This document shows, one piece after another, positions 27,093 through 40,437 of a DNA stretch of 64,000 bases. A program made the translations under genes and the position numbers. The DNA comes from Bordetella bronchialis (lineage in GTDB: Bacteria; Pseudomonadota; Gammaproteobacteria; Burkholderiales; Burkholderiaceae_B). The stretch spans positions 3,782,001 through 3,846,000 of the forward strand of contig NZ_CP016170.1 of NCBI RefSeq assembly GCF_001676705.1. Direction: 5' to 3'. The stretch's first letter is position 1; each line of letters begins with the position of its first letter. The notes beneath the pieces are model-generated. The model made no database searches and was not told the DNA's origin. It worked only from the letters and a program-made list of their open reading frames with translations.

Positions 27093-27827
27093 ATGGCCGG
27101 ACACAGTAAATGGGCCAATATCCAGCACCGCAAGGGCCGCCAGGACGCCAAGCGCGGCAAGCTGTGGACCAAGATCATCCGTGAAATCACCGTCGCCGCG
27201 CGTGCCGGCGGCGCCGATCCGGAAAGCAATCCGCGGCTGCGTCTGGCCTGGGACAAGGCGACCGACGCCAACATGCCCAAGGACAACATCCAGCGCGCCA
27301 TCCAACGCGGCGCGGGCGGCGCGGACGGCGACAACTATGAAGAAGTCCGCTATGAAGGCTATGGCGTGGGCGGCGCGGCCGTCATCGTCGACTGCATGAC
27401 GGACAACCGCACCCGCACCGTCGCGGAAGTCCGGCACGCCTTCTCCAAGAACGGCGGCAACCTCGGCCAGGAAGGTTCCGTCGCCTTCATGTTCAAGCAC
27501 TGCGGCCAGTTCATCTTCGCGCCGGGCACGCCGGAAGACAAAGTCATGGAAACCGGGCTGGAAGCCGGCGCCGAGGACATCGTCACCGATGCCGAAGGCG
27601 TGATCGAAGTCATCTGCGCGCCGGCGGACTACGCCGCCCTGCGCCAGGCCTTCGAAGCCGCCGGCCTGAAAGCCGAAATGGACGGCGTCGTCATGAAGGC
27701 GCTGAACGAGACCGAGCTCGCCGGCGAGGACGCGGTCAAGATGCAGAAATTGCTGGACGCCCTGGAAGGCCTGGATGACGTGCAGGAGGTCTACACCACC
27801 GCCGTCCTCGATGAAACCGGCGCCTGA
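27093..27827 (+). CDS. yebC: YebC/TACO1-family translation-associated regulator
   Basis: 244-residue protein beginning [22 protein letters not shown], the hallmark of the YebC/TACO1 family, and containing [27 protein letters not shown] text near 88-110. YebC was long treated as a transcription factor; newer work on the family supports a role in relieving ribosome stalling at proline stretches. The ATG at 27093 follows CGGAAAACC. A TAAAAT hexamer at about 27054 may be its -10. It opens a rightward series with purD, hemF, nadD, rsfS, rlmH and maf, although a 101-bp gap separates it from purD. Confidence 0.95.
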   Translation: MAGHSKWANIQHRKGRQDAKRGKLWTKIIREITVAARAGGADPESNPRLRLAWDKATDANMPKDNIQRAIQRGAGGADGDNYEEVRYEGYGVGGAAVIVDCMTDNRTRTVAEVRHAFSKNGGNLGQEGSVAFMFKHCGQFIFAPGTPEDKVMETGLEAGAEDIVTDAEGVIEVICAPADYAALRQAFEAAGLKAEMDGVVMKALNETELAGEDAVKMQKLLDALEGLDDVQEVYTTAVLDETGA

Positions 27828-27928
27828 TCTGCCCGGACCCGCCAGGCGCGGGACCGGCTCCCTTACCGGGCGGCGATGGCCGCTCCGCGGCGCAGCCCGC
27901 GCGCATTTATCTCTTTGATCCATCCACT

Positions 27929-29233
27929 ATGAAACTCCTGGTTATCGGTTCGGGCGGCCGCGAACATGCCCTCGCCTGGCGGCTGGCGCAGTCCCCGCGC
28001 GTGCACAAGGTCTACGTCGCGCCCGGCAACGGCGGCACGCACGGCGGCAGCCTGCAGAACGTCGCGCTCACCAACGCGGAAGAACTGGCGGATTTCGTCC
28101 AGCGCGAAGGCGTGTCGCTTACCGTCGTCGGTCCGGAAGCGCCGCTGGCCGCGGGTGTCGTGGACGTATTCCGCGCGCGGGGCCTGAAGATCTTCGGCCC
28201 CACCAAGGCGGCCGCGCAATTGGAAAGCTCCAAGGACTATGCCAAGGCCTTCATGGTGCGGCACAACATTCCCACCGCGCGCTATCAGACCTTCACAGAC
28301 CCGGCCCAGGCGCACGCGTATATCGACCAGGAAGGCGCGCCCATCGTCATCAAGGCCGATGGCCTGGCGGCCGGCAAGGGCGTGGTCGTGGCCGCCACGG
28401 CGGAAGAGGCGCACGCCGCTGTGGACGCCATGCTGGGCGACGGTACGCTGGGCGAGGCCGGCGCGCGGGTCGTCATCGAGGAATTCCTGGAAGGCGAGGA
28501 AGCCAGCTTCATCGTCATGGTCGACGGCCGCAACGTGCTGGCACTGGCCACCAGCCAGGACCACAAGCGCCTGCAGGACGGCGACCAGGGCCCCAATACG
28601 GGCGGCATGGGCGCGTATTCCCCCGCGCCGGTGGTAACGCCCGAACTGCATCATCGCATCATGCGCGAAGTCATCCTGCCCACGGTGCAAGGGATGGCGC
28701 GCGACGGCCTGCCCTACACCGGCTTCTTGTACGCCGGCCTGATGATCGCGGCCGGCGACGATCCCGACCGTCCCATCAAGGTGCTTGAATTCAACTGCCG
28801 CATGGGCGATCCGGAAACGCAACCGATCATGATGCGGATCAAAAGCGACTTCGTCGATGTCGTGGAACATGCCATTGCCGGAACGCTGAACCAGGCCGAT
28901 ATCGTCTGGGACCGGCGCACCGCCCTGGGTGTGGTGCTGGCGGCACACAACTATCCCGGCACGCCCCGTACCGGCGATGTGATAGCCGGCCTGCCCGAGG
29001 ATGCCGCGGATTGCATGGTCTTCCATGCCGCCACGGTCCTGGACGGTGATCAGGTCAAGACCGCGGGCGGACGCGTCCTGTGCGTAACGGCCCTGGGGGA
29101 TTCGGTGCGCATGGCGCGCGAGCGCGCATACGAAACCGTGAACCGCGTCGCGTTCGATGGCCGTCAGTACCGTACCGATATCGGCTGGCGCGCATTGAAG
29201 CGCGTACCGCCCAAACCGAAGACAAGCACCTGA
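27929..29233 (+). CDS. purD: Phosphoribosylamine-glycine ligase (GAR synthetase)
   Basis: Purine-pathway enzyme joining glycine to 5-phosphoribosylamine with ATP; 434 residues, standard length. The N-terminus [19 protein letters not shown], the ATP-grasp segment [19 protein letters not shown] and [13 protein letters not shown] near residue 290 are diagnostic. The ATG at 27929 has no strong ribosome binding site. hemF starts 2 bp after its stop, so the two are translationally linked. No purine riboswitch or PurR-type palindrome was recognised in the 101-bp upstream region. Confidence 0.97.
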   Translation: MKLLVIGSGGREHALAWRLAQSPRVHKVYVAPGNGGTHGGSLQNVALTNAEELADFVQREGVSLTVVGPEAPLAAGVVDVFRARGLKIFGPTKAAAQLESSKDYAKAFMVRHNIPTARYQTFTDPAQAHAYIDQEGAPIVIKADGLAAGKGVVVAATAEEAHAAVDAMLGDGTLGEAGARVVIEEFLEGEEASFIVMVDGRNVLALATSQDHKRLQDGDQGPNTGGMGAYSPAPVVTPELHHRIMREVILPTVQGMARDGLPYTGFLYAGLMIAAGDDPDRPIKVLEFNCRMGDPETQPIMMRIKSDFVDVVEHAIAGTLNQADIVWDRRTALGVVLAAHNYPGTPRTGDVIAGLPEDAADCMVFHAATVLDGDQVKTAGGRVLCVTALGDSVRMARERAYETVNRVAFDGRQYRTDIGWRALKRVPPKPKTST

Positions 29234-29235
29234 AC

Positions 29236-30171
29236 ATGAACGCCGTATCCGCCACCATCCTGCCCATCGAGTCCGCCATCGAATCGGTGCGAGACTATTT
29301 CGCCAACCTGCAGTCGCGCATTGTCGCGGGCCTGGAGCAGGCAGATGGCACCGCCTTCCGCACCGATACGTGGGAACGGCTGGAAGGCGGTGGCGGGGTG
29401 TCGCGGATGCTGGAAGGCGGCAAAGTGTTCGAGCGCGCCGCGGTGCTGTTCAGCCATGTGACGGGCCACGACCTGCCGCCGTCGGCGAGCGCCCGCCGGC
29501 CTGAACTGGCGGGCCGGCCGTGGCAGGCCATGGGCGTGTCCTTGGTGCTGCATCCCCGCAATCCCTATGTGCCGACCGTGCACATGAACGTGCGATTGTT
29601 CGTCGCGCCCGCCCGCCACAGCGGCGAGACGTCCGCGTATTGGTTCGGCGGCGGCATGGACCTGACCCCTTACTATCCGTTCGAGGAAGACGCGCGCCAT
29701 TTCCATCGCACCTGCCGGGATGCGCTCGCACCGCACGGCGCGGATTACTATCCCCGCTTCAAGAAGTGGTGCGACGATTACTTCTACCTGAAGCACCGCG
29801 GCGAAACCCGCGGGATCGGCGGCATATTCTTCGATGACCTGGCCGAGCCCGGCTTCGACACCTGCTTCGCGCTGGTACGCGACGTCGGCGATGCCTTCCT
29901 GCGGGCCTACCTTCCCATCGTGGAACTGCGCGGCAAAGAGCCCTACGGCGAACGCGAACGCGACTTCCAGGCCTACCGCCGCGGCCGCTACGTGGAATTC
30001 AACCTGGTCTACGATCGCGGGACGCTGTTCGGCCTGCAGTCCGGCGGCCGTACGGAATCCATCCTGCTTTCCATGCCGCCGGTCGCCCACTGGCGCTACG
30101 ACTGGAAGCCGGAACCCGGCACGCCGGAAGCCGCGCTGTCCGGCTTTCTTACCCCCCGGGATTGGCTTTGA
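29236..30171 (+). CDS. hemF: Oxygen-dependent coproporphyrinogen III oxidase
   Basis: Haem-biosynthesis enzyme that oxidatively decarboxylates coproporphyrinogen III to protoporphyrinogen IX; 311 residues, usual size. Conserved text includes [27 protein letters not shown], and [26 protein letters not shown] in outline, with [19 protein letters not shown] near the C-terminus. The ATG at 29236 is 2 bp after the purD stop; an upstream extension of the same frame lies inside purD and is rejected. Its stop overlaps the nadD start (TTGA). Confidence 0.97.
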   Translation: MNAVSATILPIESAIESVRDYFANLQSRIVAGLEQADGTAFRTDTWERLEGGGGVSRMLEGGKVFERAAVLFSHVTGHDLPPSASARRPELAGRPWQAMGVSLVLHPRNPYVPTVHMNVRLFVAPARHSGETSAYWFGGGMDLTPYYPFEEDARHFHRTCRDALAPHGADYYPRFKKWCDDYFYLKHRGETRGIGGIFFDDLAEPGFDTCFALVRDVGDAFLRAYLPIVELRGKEPYGERERDFQAYRRGRYVEFNLVYDRGTLFGLQSGGRTESILLSMPPVAHWRYDWKPEPGTPEAALSGFLTPRDWL

Positions 30172-30770
30172 AGCGCATCGGCCTGCTCGGTGGCAGCTTC
30201 GACCCGGTGCACCTGGCGCACGTCGCCCTGGCGCGCGCGGCCCTGGAAGAGCTGAGGCTATCCCAGGTAGAGCTGATACCGGCTGCCGCCCCCTGGCAGC
30301 GCGGACCCTTGCGCGCCACGCCGGCCCAGCGCTGCGACATGATCCGCCTGGCCATTGCCGACGAACCGGGAATCGTGCTGAATACCGCCGAGATCGACCG
30401 CGGCGGGCCGACGTACACCGTGGACACGGTGCGGGACCTGCCGACGGAAGCGGGCGGCGGCCGCCGTTATGTATGGCTGCTGGGTGCGGACCAACTGGCG
30501 AACTTCTGCACATGGCGCGAATGGCAGACCATCGCCGACCGCGTGGACCTGGCCGTGGCGACCCGTCCGGGCACCCCGCTCACGCCGCCCGCGGCGCTGC
30601 AGCAGCACCTGGCGGCGCAGGGCCGCCACGTCGAAATCCTGCCATTCGCTGAAATGGCGGTTTCCGCCTCCGCCATCCGGGATCGTCTGGCACACGATTT
30701 GCCGGTGGATGGCCTGCTCGCGGAACCGGTGTATCAGTACATCCGCGCCCATCGCCTGTATCACGGCTAA
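30168..30770 (+). CDS. nadD: Nicotinate-nucleotide adenylyltransferase
   Basis: Adenylates nicotinate mononucleotide in NAD synthesis; 200 residues from a TTG at 30168 whose last bases overlap the hemF TGA, so translation is probably coupled. [16 protein letters not shown] is the nucleotidyltransferase GxFDPxHxxH motif, and [10 protein letters not shown] near the C-terminus is the ISSTxIR-type motif. A second TTG two codons upstream is possible but gives no better family fit. rsfS follows 72 bp later; the nadD-rsfS-rlmH order is widely conserved in bacteria. Confidence 0.95.
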   Translation: MKRIGLLGGSFDPVHLAHVALARAALEELRLSQVELIPAAAPWQRGPLRATPAQRCDMIRLAIADEPGIVLNTAEIDRGGPTYTVDTVRDLPTEAGGGRRYVWLLGADQLANFCTWREWQTIADRVDLAVATRPGTPLTPPAALQQHLAAQGRHVEILPFAEMAVSASAIRDRLAHDLPVDGLLAEPVYQYIRAHRLYHG

Positions 30771-30842
30771 GGCCGTGCCCACTGTTGCGGCGGAGCAGCA
30801 TCGCCGCCCCCGAAGCCCACGACCGGCGGTTATAGTTGCGAC

Positions 30843-31238
30843 ATGGAAATACAGAAACTACAGCGCGCCGTCATTGACGCTCTTGAAGACGTCAAGGCGC
30901 AGGATATCAAGGTCTTCAATACCACCCACTTGACCAGCCTGTTCGACCGGGTGGTCATCGCCAGCGCCACCTCCAACCGGCAGACGCGCGCCCTGGCCTC
31001 CAGCGTCGCGGACCGCGGCCGCGCCCTGAAGCTGACCGTCACGGTCGAAGGCGAGGACACCGGCGAATGGGTCGTCATCGACCTGGGCGACGTGGTGGTC
31101 CACGTCATGCAGCCCGCAATACGCGAGTACTACAACCTGGAAGAGATCTGGGGCGGTAAGCCGGTGCGGGTCAAGCTGCTGCCGCAGTCCACGCGCACGG
31201 TATTGTCGGGCGCCACGTACGACGGAGACGACGTCTGA
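30843..31238 (+). CDS. rsfS: Ribosome silencing factor RsfS
   Basis: 131-residue protein that binds ribosomal protein L14 (uL14) and blocks subunit joining during starvation. The family core is visible as DALEDVKAQDIKVFNTTHLTSLFD, IASATSNRQTRALAS and WVVIDLGDVVVHVMQPAIREYYNLEEIWG in outline. The ATG at 30843 lacks a ribosome binding site, but a TATAGT hexamer at 30831-30836 ends 6 nt before it, so an internal leaderless transcript may start here besides readthrough from nadD. rlmH begins 54 bp downstream. Confidence 0.95.
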   Translation: MEIQKLQRAVIDALEDVKAQDIKVFNTTHLTSLFDRVVIASATSNRQTRALASSVADRGRALKLTVTVEGEDTGEWVVIDLGDVVVHVMQPAIREYYNLEEIWGGKPVRVKLLPQSTRTVLSGATYDGDDV

Positions 31239-31292
31239 GCGGGCCGGGCGCCGCGCCATGAAACACAAGTCCATGTCCCGGGTCGGCCAGCC

Positions 31293-31763
31293 GTGAAGCT
31301 CGTCGTGGTCGCGGTGGGCAACCGCATGCCCGGCTGGGTGGAAACGGCATGGGAAGACTATGCACGGCGGCTGCCGCCCGATTGCGCGCTGGAACTGCGC
31401 GAAGTCAAGCCGGAGCCGCGTACCAGCGGCAAAACGCCCGCCCAGATGATGGCGGCCGAAGCCCGGCGCATCGAGGCCGCCGTACCGGCGGGGGCCACCC
31501 GAATCGCGCTGGATGAACGGGGACGAGACCTGACCACCGCCGCGCTGGCCAAAACCCTGGAACAATGGCGCGGGCAGGGGCGCGACGTCGCCTTGCTGGT
31601 GGGCGGGCCGGACGGCCTGGATGCCGCCTTGAAGTCCTCGTGCGACGGCTTGATCCGGCTATCCTCGCTGACCTTGCCGCATCCCATGGTGCGTATCGTC
31701 CTGGCCGAGCAGCTTTACCGGGCCTGGGCCATCCTGAACAACCATCCCTATCACCGGGCCTGA
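31293..31763 (+). CDS. rlmH: 23S rRNA pseudouridine-1915 N3-methyltransferase RlmH
   Basis: SPOUT-class methyltransferase that methylates pseudouridine 1915 in helix 69 of 23S rRNA; 156 residues, exactly the usual size. It begins [16 protein letters not shown] and carries the knot motifs [26 protein letters not shown] and [22 protein letters not shown]. The start is GTG 31293, needed to obtain the conserved N-terminus. It sits between rsfS and maf in the same direction. Confidence 0.96.
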   Translation: MKLVVVAVGNRMPGWVETAWEDYARRLPPDCALELREVKPEPRTSGKTPAQMMAAEARRIEAAVPAGATRIALDERGRDLTTAALAKTLEQWRGQGRDVALLVGGPDGLDAALKSSCDGLIRLSSLTLPHPMVRIVLAEQLYRAWAILNNHPYHRA

Positions 31764-31785
31764 TCGCCAGGTCCAGCCAGTCGCC

Positions 31786-32403
31786 ATGTCGCCCGATCCG
31801 CACACCGCTCCCCGTATCTACCTGGCCTCGGCCAGCCCTCGCCGGCGCGAATTGCTCATGCAGATCCGGCTGCCACACCAGGTGCTGGACGTTCCCGCGC
31901 CGCCGGGCGAAGACGAGCCCCGCCATGCGGGCGAGCTGGCGGCCGACTACGTGCGCCGCACCGCCCGTGAAAAAGCCGAACGGGGGGAGCATTACCGGCA
32001 GAGCCGCGGTTTACCGCGGCTGCCCCTGCTGGCAGCGGATACAACGGTCATCCTGGACGGCGACGTATTGGGCAAGCCGACGGACCGCGAGGATGCCCTT
32101 CATATGCTGGGCCGGCTGTCGGGATCCTGCCACGAGGTCCATACCGCCGTTGCGCTGATGGCGCACGGCCGCCTGCACGAAATGGTGTCCGTCACGCTGG
32201 TGCGCATGCGCGTACTGGAAGCCGACGAGATCGCCCGCTATTGCGACAGCGGCGAACCCTACGGCAAGGCGGGCGCCTACGGGATACAGGGGCTGGCAGC
32301 GTCCTTCATCGAGCGCATCGAGGGCAGCTACACCGGCGTGATGGGTCTGCCGCTTTTCGAGACCACCGCGCTGCTGCGCAGGGTCGATATCGCCCTTCCC
32401 TGA
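31786..32403 (+). CDS. maf: Maf-family nucleoside triphosphate pyrophosphatase (dTTP/UTP type, YhdE-like)
   Basis: Housecleaning pyrophosphatase of 205 residues. The N-terminal LASASPRRRELL motif, LLAADTTVILDGDVLGKP and the PYGKAGAYGIQGLAASFIERIEGSYTGVMGLPL stretch in outline match YhdE (dTTP/UTP pyrophosphatase) rather than YceF (m7GTP). In E. coli and many proteobacteria this gene is directly followed by rng. Here dctA and an rRNA operon intervene, and rng is about 8 kb away in the same orientation. The ATG at 31786 follows rlmH by 22 bp without a clear ribosome binding site. Confidence 0.93.
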   Translation: MSPDPHTAPRIYLASASPRRRELLMQIRLPHQVLDVPAPPGEDEPRHAGELAADYVRRTAREKAERGEHYRQSRGLPRLPLLAADTTVILDGDVLGKPTDREDALHMLGRLSGSCHEVHTAVALMAHGRLHEMVSVTLVRMRVLEADEIARYCDSGEPYGKAGAYGIQGLAASFIERIEGSYTGVMGLPLFETTALLRRVDIALP

Positions 32404-32408
32404 AAGTC

Positions 32409-32434
32409 AGAGGCGGCGCCGGGGCGCCACCTCT
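32409..32434. terminator. Inverted repeat between convergent maf and dctA
   Basis: AGAGG-C-GGCGCC pairs with GGCGCC-A-CCTCT around a 2-nt gap, with a single mismatched pair. There is no long U-tract on either strand; its position between two stop codons suggests a bidirectional terminator. Confidence 0.45.
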
Positions 32435-32457
32435 TGCGGTACGACAGCGCGGACGGT

Positions 32458-33792
32458 TCAGCGCCCTGCCGCGGCCGCGGGCTGGGGCGGCTGGGGTAGC
32501 GGCGCGGCCGGCTCGCCGTTCAAGGCGGCATGCAGCGCATCCTTGTCCAGCTGGCCTTCCCAGCGGGCCACCACGACCGAGGCCGTCGCATTGCCGACCA
32601 GATTGGTCAGCGCGCGGCACTCGGACATGAAGCGGTCCACCCCCAGGATCAGCGCCATCCCGGCGATGGGCAGGCTGGGCACCACGGAGAGCGTGGCGGC
32701 CAGCGTGATGAAGCCCGAACCGGTGACGCCCGCCGCCCCCTTGGAACTGAGCATGGCGACCAGCAGCAGCAACACCTGGTCGCCCAGCGACAAATGGATG
32801 TCGCAGGCTTGCGCAATAAAAAGCGCCGCCATGGTCATGTAGATATTCGTGCCGTCCAGATTGAAGGAATAGCCGGTGGGCACGACAAGGCCCACCACGG
32901 ATTTGGAGCAGCCGGCGCGCTCCATCTTCTGCATCAGGCTGGGCAGCGCGGCCTCGGAGGAACTGGTGCCCAGCACGAGCAGCAGTTCCTCGCGGATGTA
33001 GCGCACGAGCTTGATGATGGAAAAGCCGTTGTAGCGCGCCACCACGCCCAGCACGACCACGACGAACAGGACCGAGGTCGCGTAGAACGTGCCCACCAAT
33101 GCCGCCAGGTTCAGCACGGACTTGATGCCATACTTGCCGATGGTAAACGCCATCGCGCCAAACGCGCCGACCGGCGCGGCGCGCATCAGGATGGCCACCA
33201 TCTTGAAGACGGGATGGGCCAGGGCGTTCAGCAGGTTCAGGACCGGCTTGCCGCGTTCGCCGACCAGGGCCAGCGCGACGCCGAACAGCACGGAAACGAA
33301 CAGCACCTGCAGAATGTCGCCCGTTACGAAGGGGCCTGCCAGCGAGCTGGGAATCACGTTCATCAGGAAGCCCGTGACCGTGCTGTCATGCGCCTTGGTG
33401 ACATAGTCCGCCACGGCCTTATTGTCCAGCGTCTGCGGATTGACGTGCATGCCGGCACCCGGCTGCACCACATGGCTGACCACCATGCCGACGATCAGCG
33501 CGATCGTCGAAAAAACGAGGAAATAGATAAACGCCTTGCCCGCGACGCGGCCGACACGCTTGAGGTCATTCATTCCGGCGATACCGGTGCTGACCGTCAG
33601 GAAGATCACCGGGGCGATGATCAGCTTGACCAGCTTGATAAAGCCATCGCCCAGGGGTCGCATGGCTTCCGCCGTGTCCGGCTTGTAATACCCTAGCAGG
33701 ATGCCGATGATGATGGCGAAGATGACCTGCACGTAAAGAATCTGGTAGAACTTCTGCTTCCGCGGCACTGCTGCCTGATCTATTTCGATCAT
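32458..33792 (-). CDS. dctA: C4-dicarboxylate transporter DctA (DAACS family)
   Basis: Sodium/proton-coupled symporter for succinate, fumarate and malate in the inner membrane; 444 residues. It begins [21 protein letters not shown] and has the glutamate-transporter-fold motifs [17 protein letters not shown] and [18 protein letters not shown], with eight membrane spans and two re-entrant loops expected. The ATG at 33792 is chosen because the family N-terminus starts there; a longer frame is unlikely. The C-terminus ends in a Pro/Ala tail. It lies downstream of the rRNA operon terminator, on the same strand. I looked for a sigma54 site typical of dctA in other genera and found none convincing. 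Confidence 0.95.
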   Translation of the reverse strand: MIEIDQAAVPRKQKFYQILYVQVIFAIIIGILLGYYKPDTAEAMRPLGDGFIKLVKLIIAPVIFLTVSTGIAGMNDLKRVGRVAGKAFIYFLVFSTIALIVGMVVSHVVQPGAGMHVNPQTLDNKAVADYVTKAHDSTVTGFLMNVIPSSLAGPFVTGDILQVLFVSVLFGVALALVGERGKPVLNLLNALAHPVFKMVAILMRAAPVGAFGAMAFTIGKYGIKSVLNLAALVGTFYATSVLFVVVVLGVVARYNGFSIIKLVRYIREELLLVLGTSSSEAALPSLMQKMERAGCSKSVVGLVVPTGYSFNLDGTNIYMTMAALFIAQACDIHLSLGDQVLLLLVAMLSSKGAAGVTGSGFITLAATLSVVPSLPIAGMALILGVDRFMSECRALTNLVGNATASVVVARWEGQLDKDALHAALNGEPAAPLPQPPQPAAAAGR

Positions 33793-33966
33793 TTGCTCTC
33801 TTCCACTAATCTGCATGCGCTCGGCGCATCCGCAGGATGCGCGTCGGCACGACACGTCATTATCCCACTCCGGGGACTCCGCCTATTCCGGAGGCTTGCG
33901 GAAAACTGAATTCCAGAATCCCGCGATTTCCAAGCATGCGCGGCCGGTATTCGCGCCGCATAAAGC

Positions 33967-33997
33967 AAAACCCCGCTGGGGAGCCCAGCGGGGTTTT
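33967..33997 (-). terminator. Intrinsic terminator of the rRNA operon
   Basis: AAAACCCCGCTGGG and CCCAGCGGGGTTTT form a perfect 14-bp stem with a 3-nt loop, followed on the minus strand by GCTTTA. It lies 11 bp after the 5S gene. The U/A symmetry means it could work on both strands. Confidence 0.9.
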
Positions 33998-34007
33998 GGG
34001 GATAAGA

Positions 34008-34121
34008 GCCTGACGATGACCTACTTTCACAGACGTCCGTCCACTATCATCGGCGCGAAGGCGTTTCACTGTCCTGTTCGGGATGGGAAGGAGTGGGACC
34101 ACCTTGCTATGGTCGTCAGGC
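34008..34121 (-). rRNA. rrf: 5S ribosomal RNA
   Basis: About 114 nt; the ends GCCTGACGACC and GGTCATCGTCAGGC pair as helix I. Internal text CCGAACAGGACAGTGAAACGC and GATGATAGTG match loop B/C and the D/E region of bacterial 5S RNA. It lies 266 bp beyond the 23S gene and directly before the operon terminator. Confidence 0.95.
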
Positions 34122-34372
34122 GTAAGGGGTTGCGCACCGCGTGGGCTGGCCGGGGATGCCGGTGAGCTTGCCGCGTCACGCCAATCTGGTCGAAGCACGC
34201 TGCCTGGCCGGGCCCGGTGAGGGGGTACTGGCCTGGGCAACGATCGGTATTGGTTCTGTCTTGCTGGATGCGGGTCGAGACTGCGGGCAGCGCTTGGCTG
34301 CCTGGCACAGTGTCGCAAGTATCATGGCTTATGCAAGCCGACTTGCCTGGGATGCGTTCGATGGTTTTCCAA

Positions 34373-34387
34373 CCATCAGGGTTATAG

Positions 34388-34391
<4 letters not shown>
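34373..34391 (-). other. 3' arm of the 23S rRNA processing stem
   Basis: This 19-nt segment is complementary, with two mismatches, to 37364-37382 before the 23S 5' end (GATCCTATAAC core). Together they form the stalk that RNase III cuts to release pre-23S rRNA. The rest of the 23S-5S spacer (34122-34372) shows no gene. Confidence 0.75.
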
Positions 34392-37367
<2,976 letters not shown>

Positions 37368-37694
37368 CTATAACGCTAATGGCTATAAAACCGTCCAAGC
37401 AACCGTCTTGCTTCTGACATGATACTTTGCGTTTGTGCCGTCCAATCCTCAATCACTTGAGTTTGAACTATCATGCAATCACAACCCGTATCCAACGGCG
37501 CATCTCTCAATGCACCGCCAATACTTCTCGTTGTGCTTCTTCCAGATTGTTAAAGAACAAATAAAACTGTCGAGTCAAAAACCCAACGCTCAAGACTCGT
37601 TCGCCTCGCCAGGATCTTTCCATCCCGCCAGGCGCCAAGCGCTGACCGTTGAACTCTTTCTTCGCGGACCCTTCGACACTGCGCACCAGGTAAG
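37368..37694 (-). other. tRNA-Ala to 23S spacer of the rRNA operon
   Basis: 327 nt with no gene. It carries the 5' arm of the 23S processing stem (37364-37382) and an antitermination boxA (37547-37559). Nothing else recognisable was seen. Confidence 0.8.
37547..37559 (-). promoter_or_regulatory. Spacer boxA before 23S
   Basis: On the minus strand TGTTCTTTAACAA matches the rrn boxA consensus (TGCTCTTTAACAA) at all but one position. It should load NusB/NusE for antitermination through the 23S gene. Confidence 0.85.
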
Positions 37695-37770
37695 TGGTGG
37701 AGGTGAACGGGATCGAACCGATGACATCCTGCTTGCAAAGCAGGCGCTCTCCCAGCTGAGCTACACCCCC
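37695..37770 (-). tRNA. tRNA-Ala (TGC anticodon)
   Basis: 76 nt including an encoded CCA end. The 5' strand GGGGGTG pairs with CACCTCC, the D-loop is AGCTCAGCTGGGAGAGC, the anticodon loop CTTTGCAAG has TGC, and the T-loop is GGTTCGATCC. It is the second tRNA of the 16S-23S spacer. Confidence 0.97.
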
Positions 37771-37814
37771 ATTAACGCACCGCCTTTCAACGCTGCCTTA
37801 ACTCGCTTAATCGT

Positions 37815-37891
37815 TGGTGGGTCTGGTTGGATTCGAACCAACGACCCCCGCCTTATCAAGACGGTGCTCTAACCGACTGAGCTACAGACCC
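37815..37891 (-). tRNA. tRNA-Ile (GAT anticodon)
   Basis: 77 nt including an encoded CCA end. GGGTCTG pairs with CAGACCC, AGCTCAGTCGGTTAGAGC forms the D-arm, CTTGATAAG holds the GAT anticodon and GGTTCGAATCC is the T-loop. It is the first tRNA after 16S, the common Ile-Ala order. Confidence 0.97.
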
Positions 37892-37975
37892 AATTCGCAT
37901 CGGATCCGCTATCGATCCAGTCTTACACAACAACCGATAAGTGTGGCCACTTGACGCACTTGTGCGCGCGCTCTG

Positions 37976-39506
<1,531 letters not shown>

Positions 39507-39882
39507 AATCTCTGTTTCGCACAACCTGCTAGAGGTTGTCTTTCGCTTAGCGCTCTCAAAGGAAGTGATAGAACCCAGACGATCTTTCGACCCTCTGATT
39601 CCTGACACTTACTTCTGTGAGCACTTGATTTCTTTGGCCCAGCCCGCTCGATACTCGCGTACCAAACCGGACCGGTGCGCCCAAGCCCATCAAGCGCCCA
39701 CACTTATCGGTTGTTTCGTTTTTAAAGAACAAGTGGGTTGTGACACCCTGGGGCTTTTACACCCCCGGCCCTGCCAGCCCCGCCGCCCTTTCCAGAGCAG
39801 CTTGCCGATCCAGCCCGACCGCGGCGCCTGCCCTTCGGCTTGCGTTTCGCGTCGTTCGCTGTGTCAGCAGCAGAGAAACGAG
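39507..39882 (-). other. rRNA operon leader region
   Basis: About 375 nt between the rrn promoter and 16S. It contains a boxA (39719-39731), an adjacent boxB-like hairpin GGGTGTCACAACCC (39748-39735), and AT-rich sequence near 16S that should form the 16S processing stalk with 37892-37975. No coding sequence. Confidence 0.75.
39719..39731 (-). promoter_or_regulatory. Leader boxA of the rRNA operon
   Basis: On the minus strand TGTTCTTTAAAAA matches boxA, followed 4 nt upstream by a boxB-like hairpin. It lies about 145 nt after the predicted transcription start. Confidence 0.8.
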
Positions 39883-39911
39883 ATTATGAAGACATTTTTT
39901 GGGGCTGTCAA
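39883..39911 (-). promoter_or_regulatory. rRNA operon promoter P1
   Basis: TTGACA (39911-39906), a 17-nt spacer and CATAAT (39888-39883) give a near-perfect sigma70 promoter. The upstream 30 nt are A-rich (AACGAAAGAAAATGA), like an UP element for the RNA polymerase alpha subunit. Confidence 0.88.
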
Positions 39912-40437
39912 ATCGAGGTCATTTTCTTTCGTTCGATTTGCACACTGGGACTTGCGGAACCGGCCCTTCGTGCCGGTCAGGTGCCTACGGCGCATAAACG
40001 CCGCCGCCCCGCTCATCCGAGCCCCAGGCCCGCCCAAGTCCGGCCAAGCCGTGCCCAAGCGTTATTGCCTTGCTCCCGTTCTTCGCCAGAAGCGAAGGGG
40101 CGAGACTATAGCACAACGAAGCGCGTGTAGCGTCCGGCTTGCCGGGCATGTCCCGTGTGACGGTGGCGGCGCCTGAAAGCACCGTCTTCGCGTCGAGGCA
40201 CGGGACACGCGACACGGAACACGGAACACGGGACACTGGAGACCGGACCCGGACACCGGGACACCGGGACACCAGCGGACCCGGACACCGGGACACCGGG
40301 ACACCAGATTACCGGGCGCGGGGACGCCGCGATGCGGATCGCCGACATGGCACTTTATCGATAGACTTCAACTGATGTGCAGCGGGCACCGCGCCGGCGG
40401 CCGCATTCCTTCCACGATACGAACCACAACAGCCACC
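39912..40437. other. Intergenic region between rrn P1 and rng
   Basis: About 525 bp without a convincing gene. From left to right it holds the A-rich UP-like segment, GC-rich sequence, a small hairpin (40081-40097), an extended -10 promoter-like TGCTATAGT on the minus strand (40113-40105) that could be a second rrn promoter, and a GACAC-type tandem repeat tract (40199-40318). A rng promoter is not obvious. Confidence 0.6.
40199..40318. repeat. Tandem GGACAC-type repeat tract with two identical 32-bp units
   Basis: Two perfect 32-bp copies abut at 40244-40275 and 40276-40307. Each contains three short GGACAC-type motifs, and degenerate GACACGGA/GGACAC repeats extend to the left. The tract is 120 bp before rng. 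It looks like a slippage-prone minisatellite. Confidence 0.85.

Noticed and set aside
29080..29235. Upstream extension of hemF inside purD
   Set aside because: It overlaps the conserved purD C-terminus in another frame; ATG 29236 gives the normal HemF start.
33793..33966. Sigma54 promoter or DctD-type site upstream of dctA
   Set aside because: No TGGCAC-N5-TTGCA-like element was found; the best candidates lack the invariant GG and GC pairs.
40244..40307. Two 32-bp direct repeats considered as a CRISPR remnant
   Set aside because: The copies abut without spacers, are built of shorter internal repeats, and no cas genes are present.
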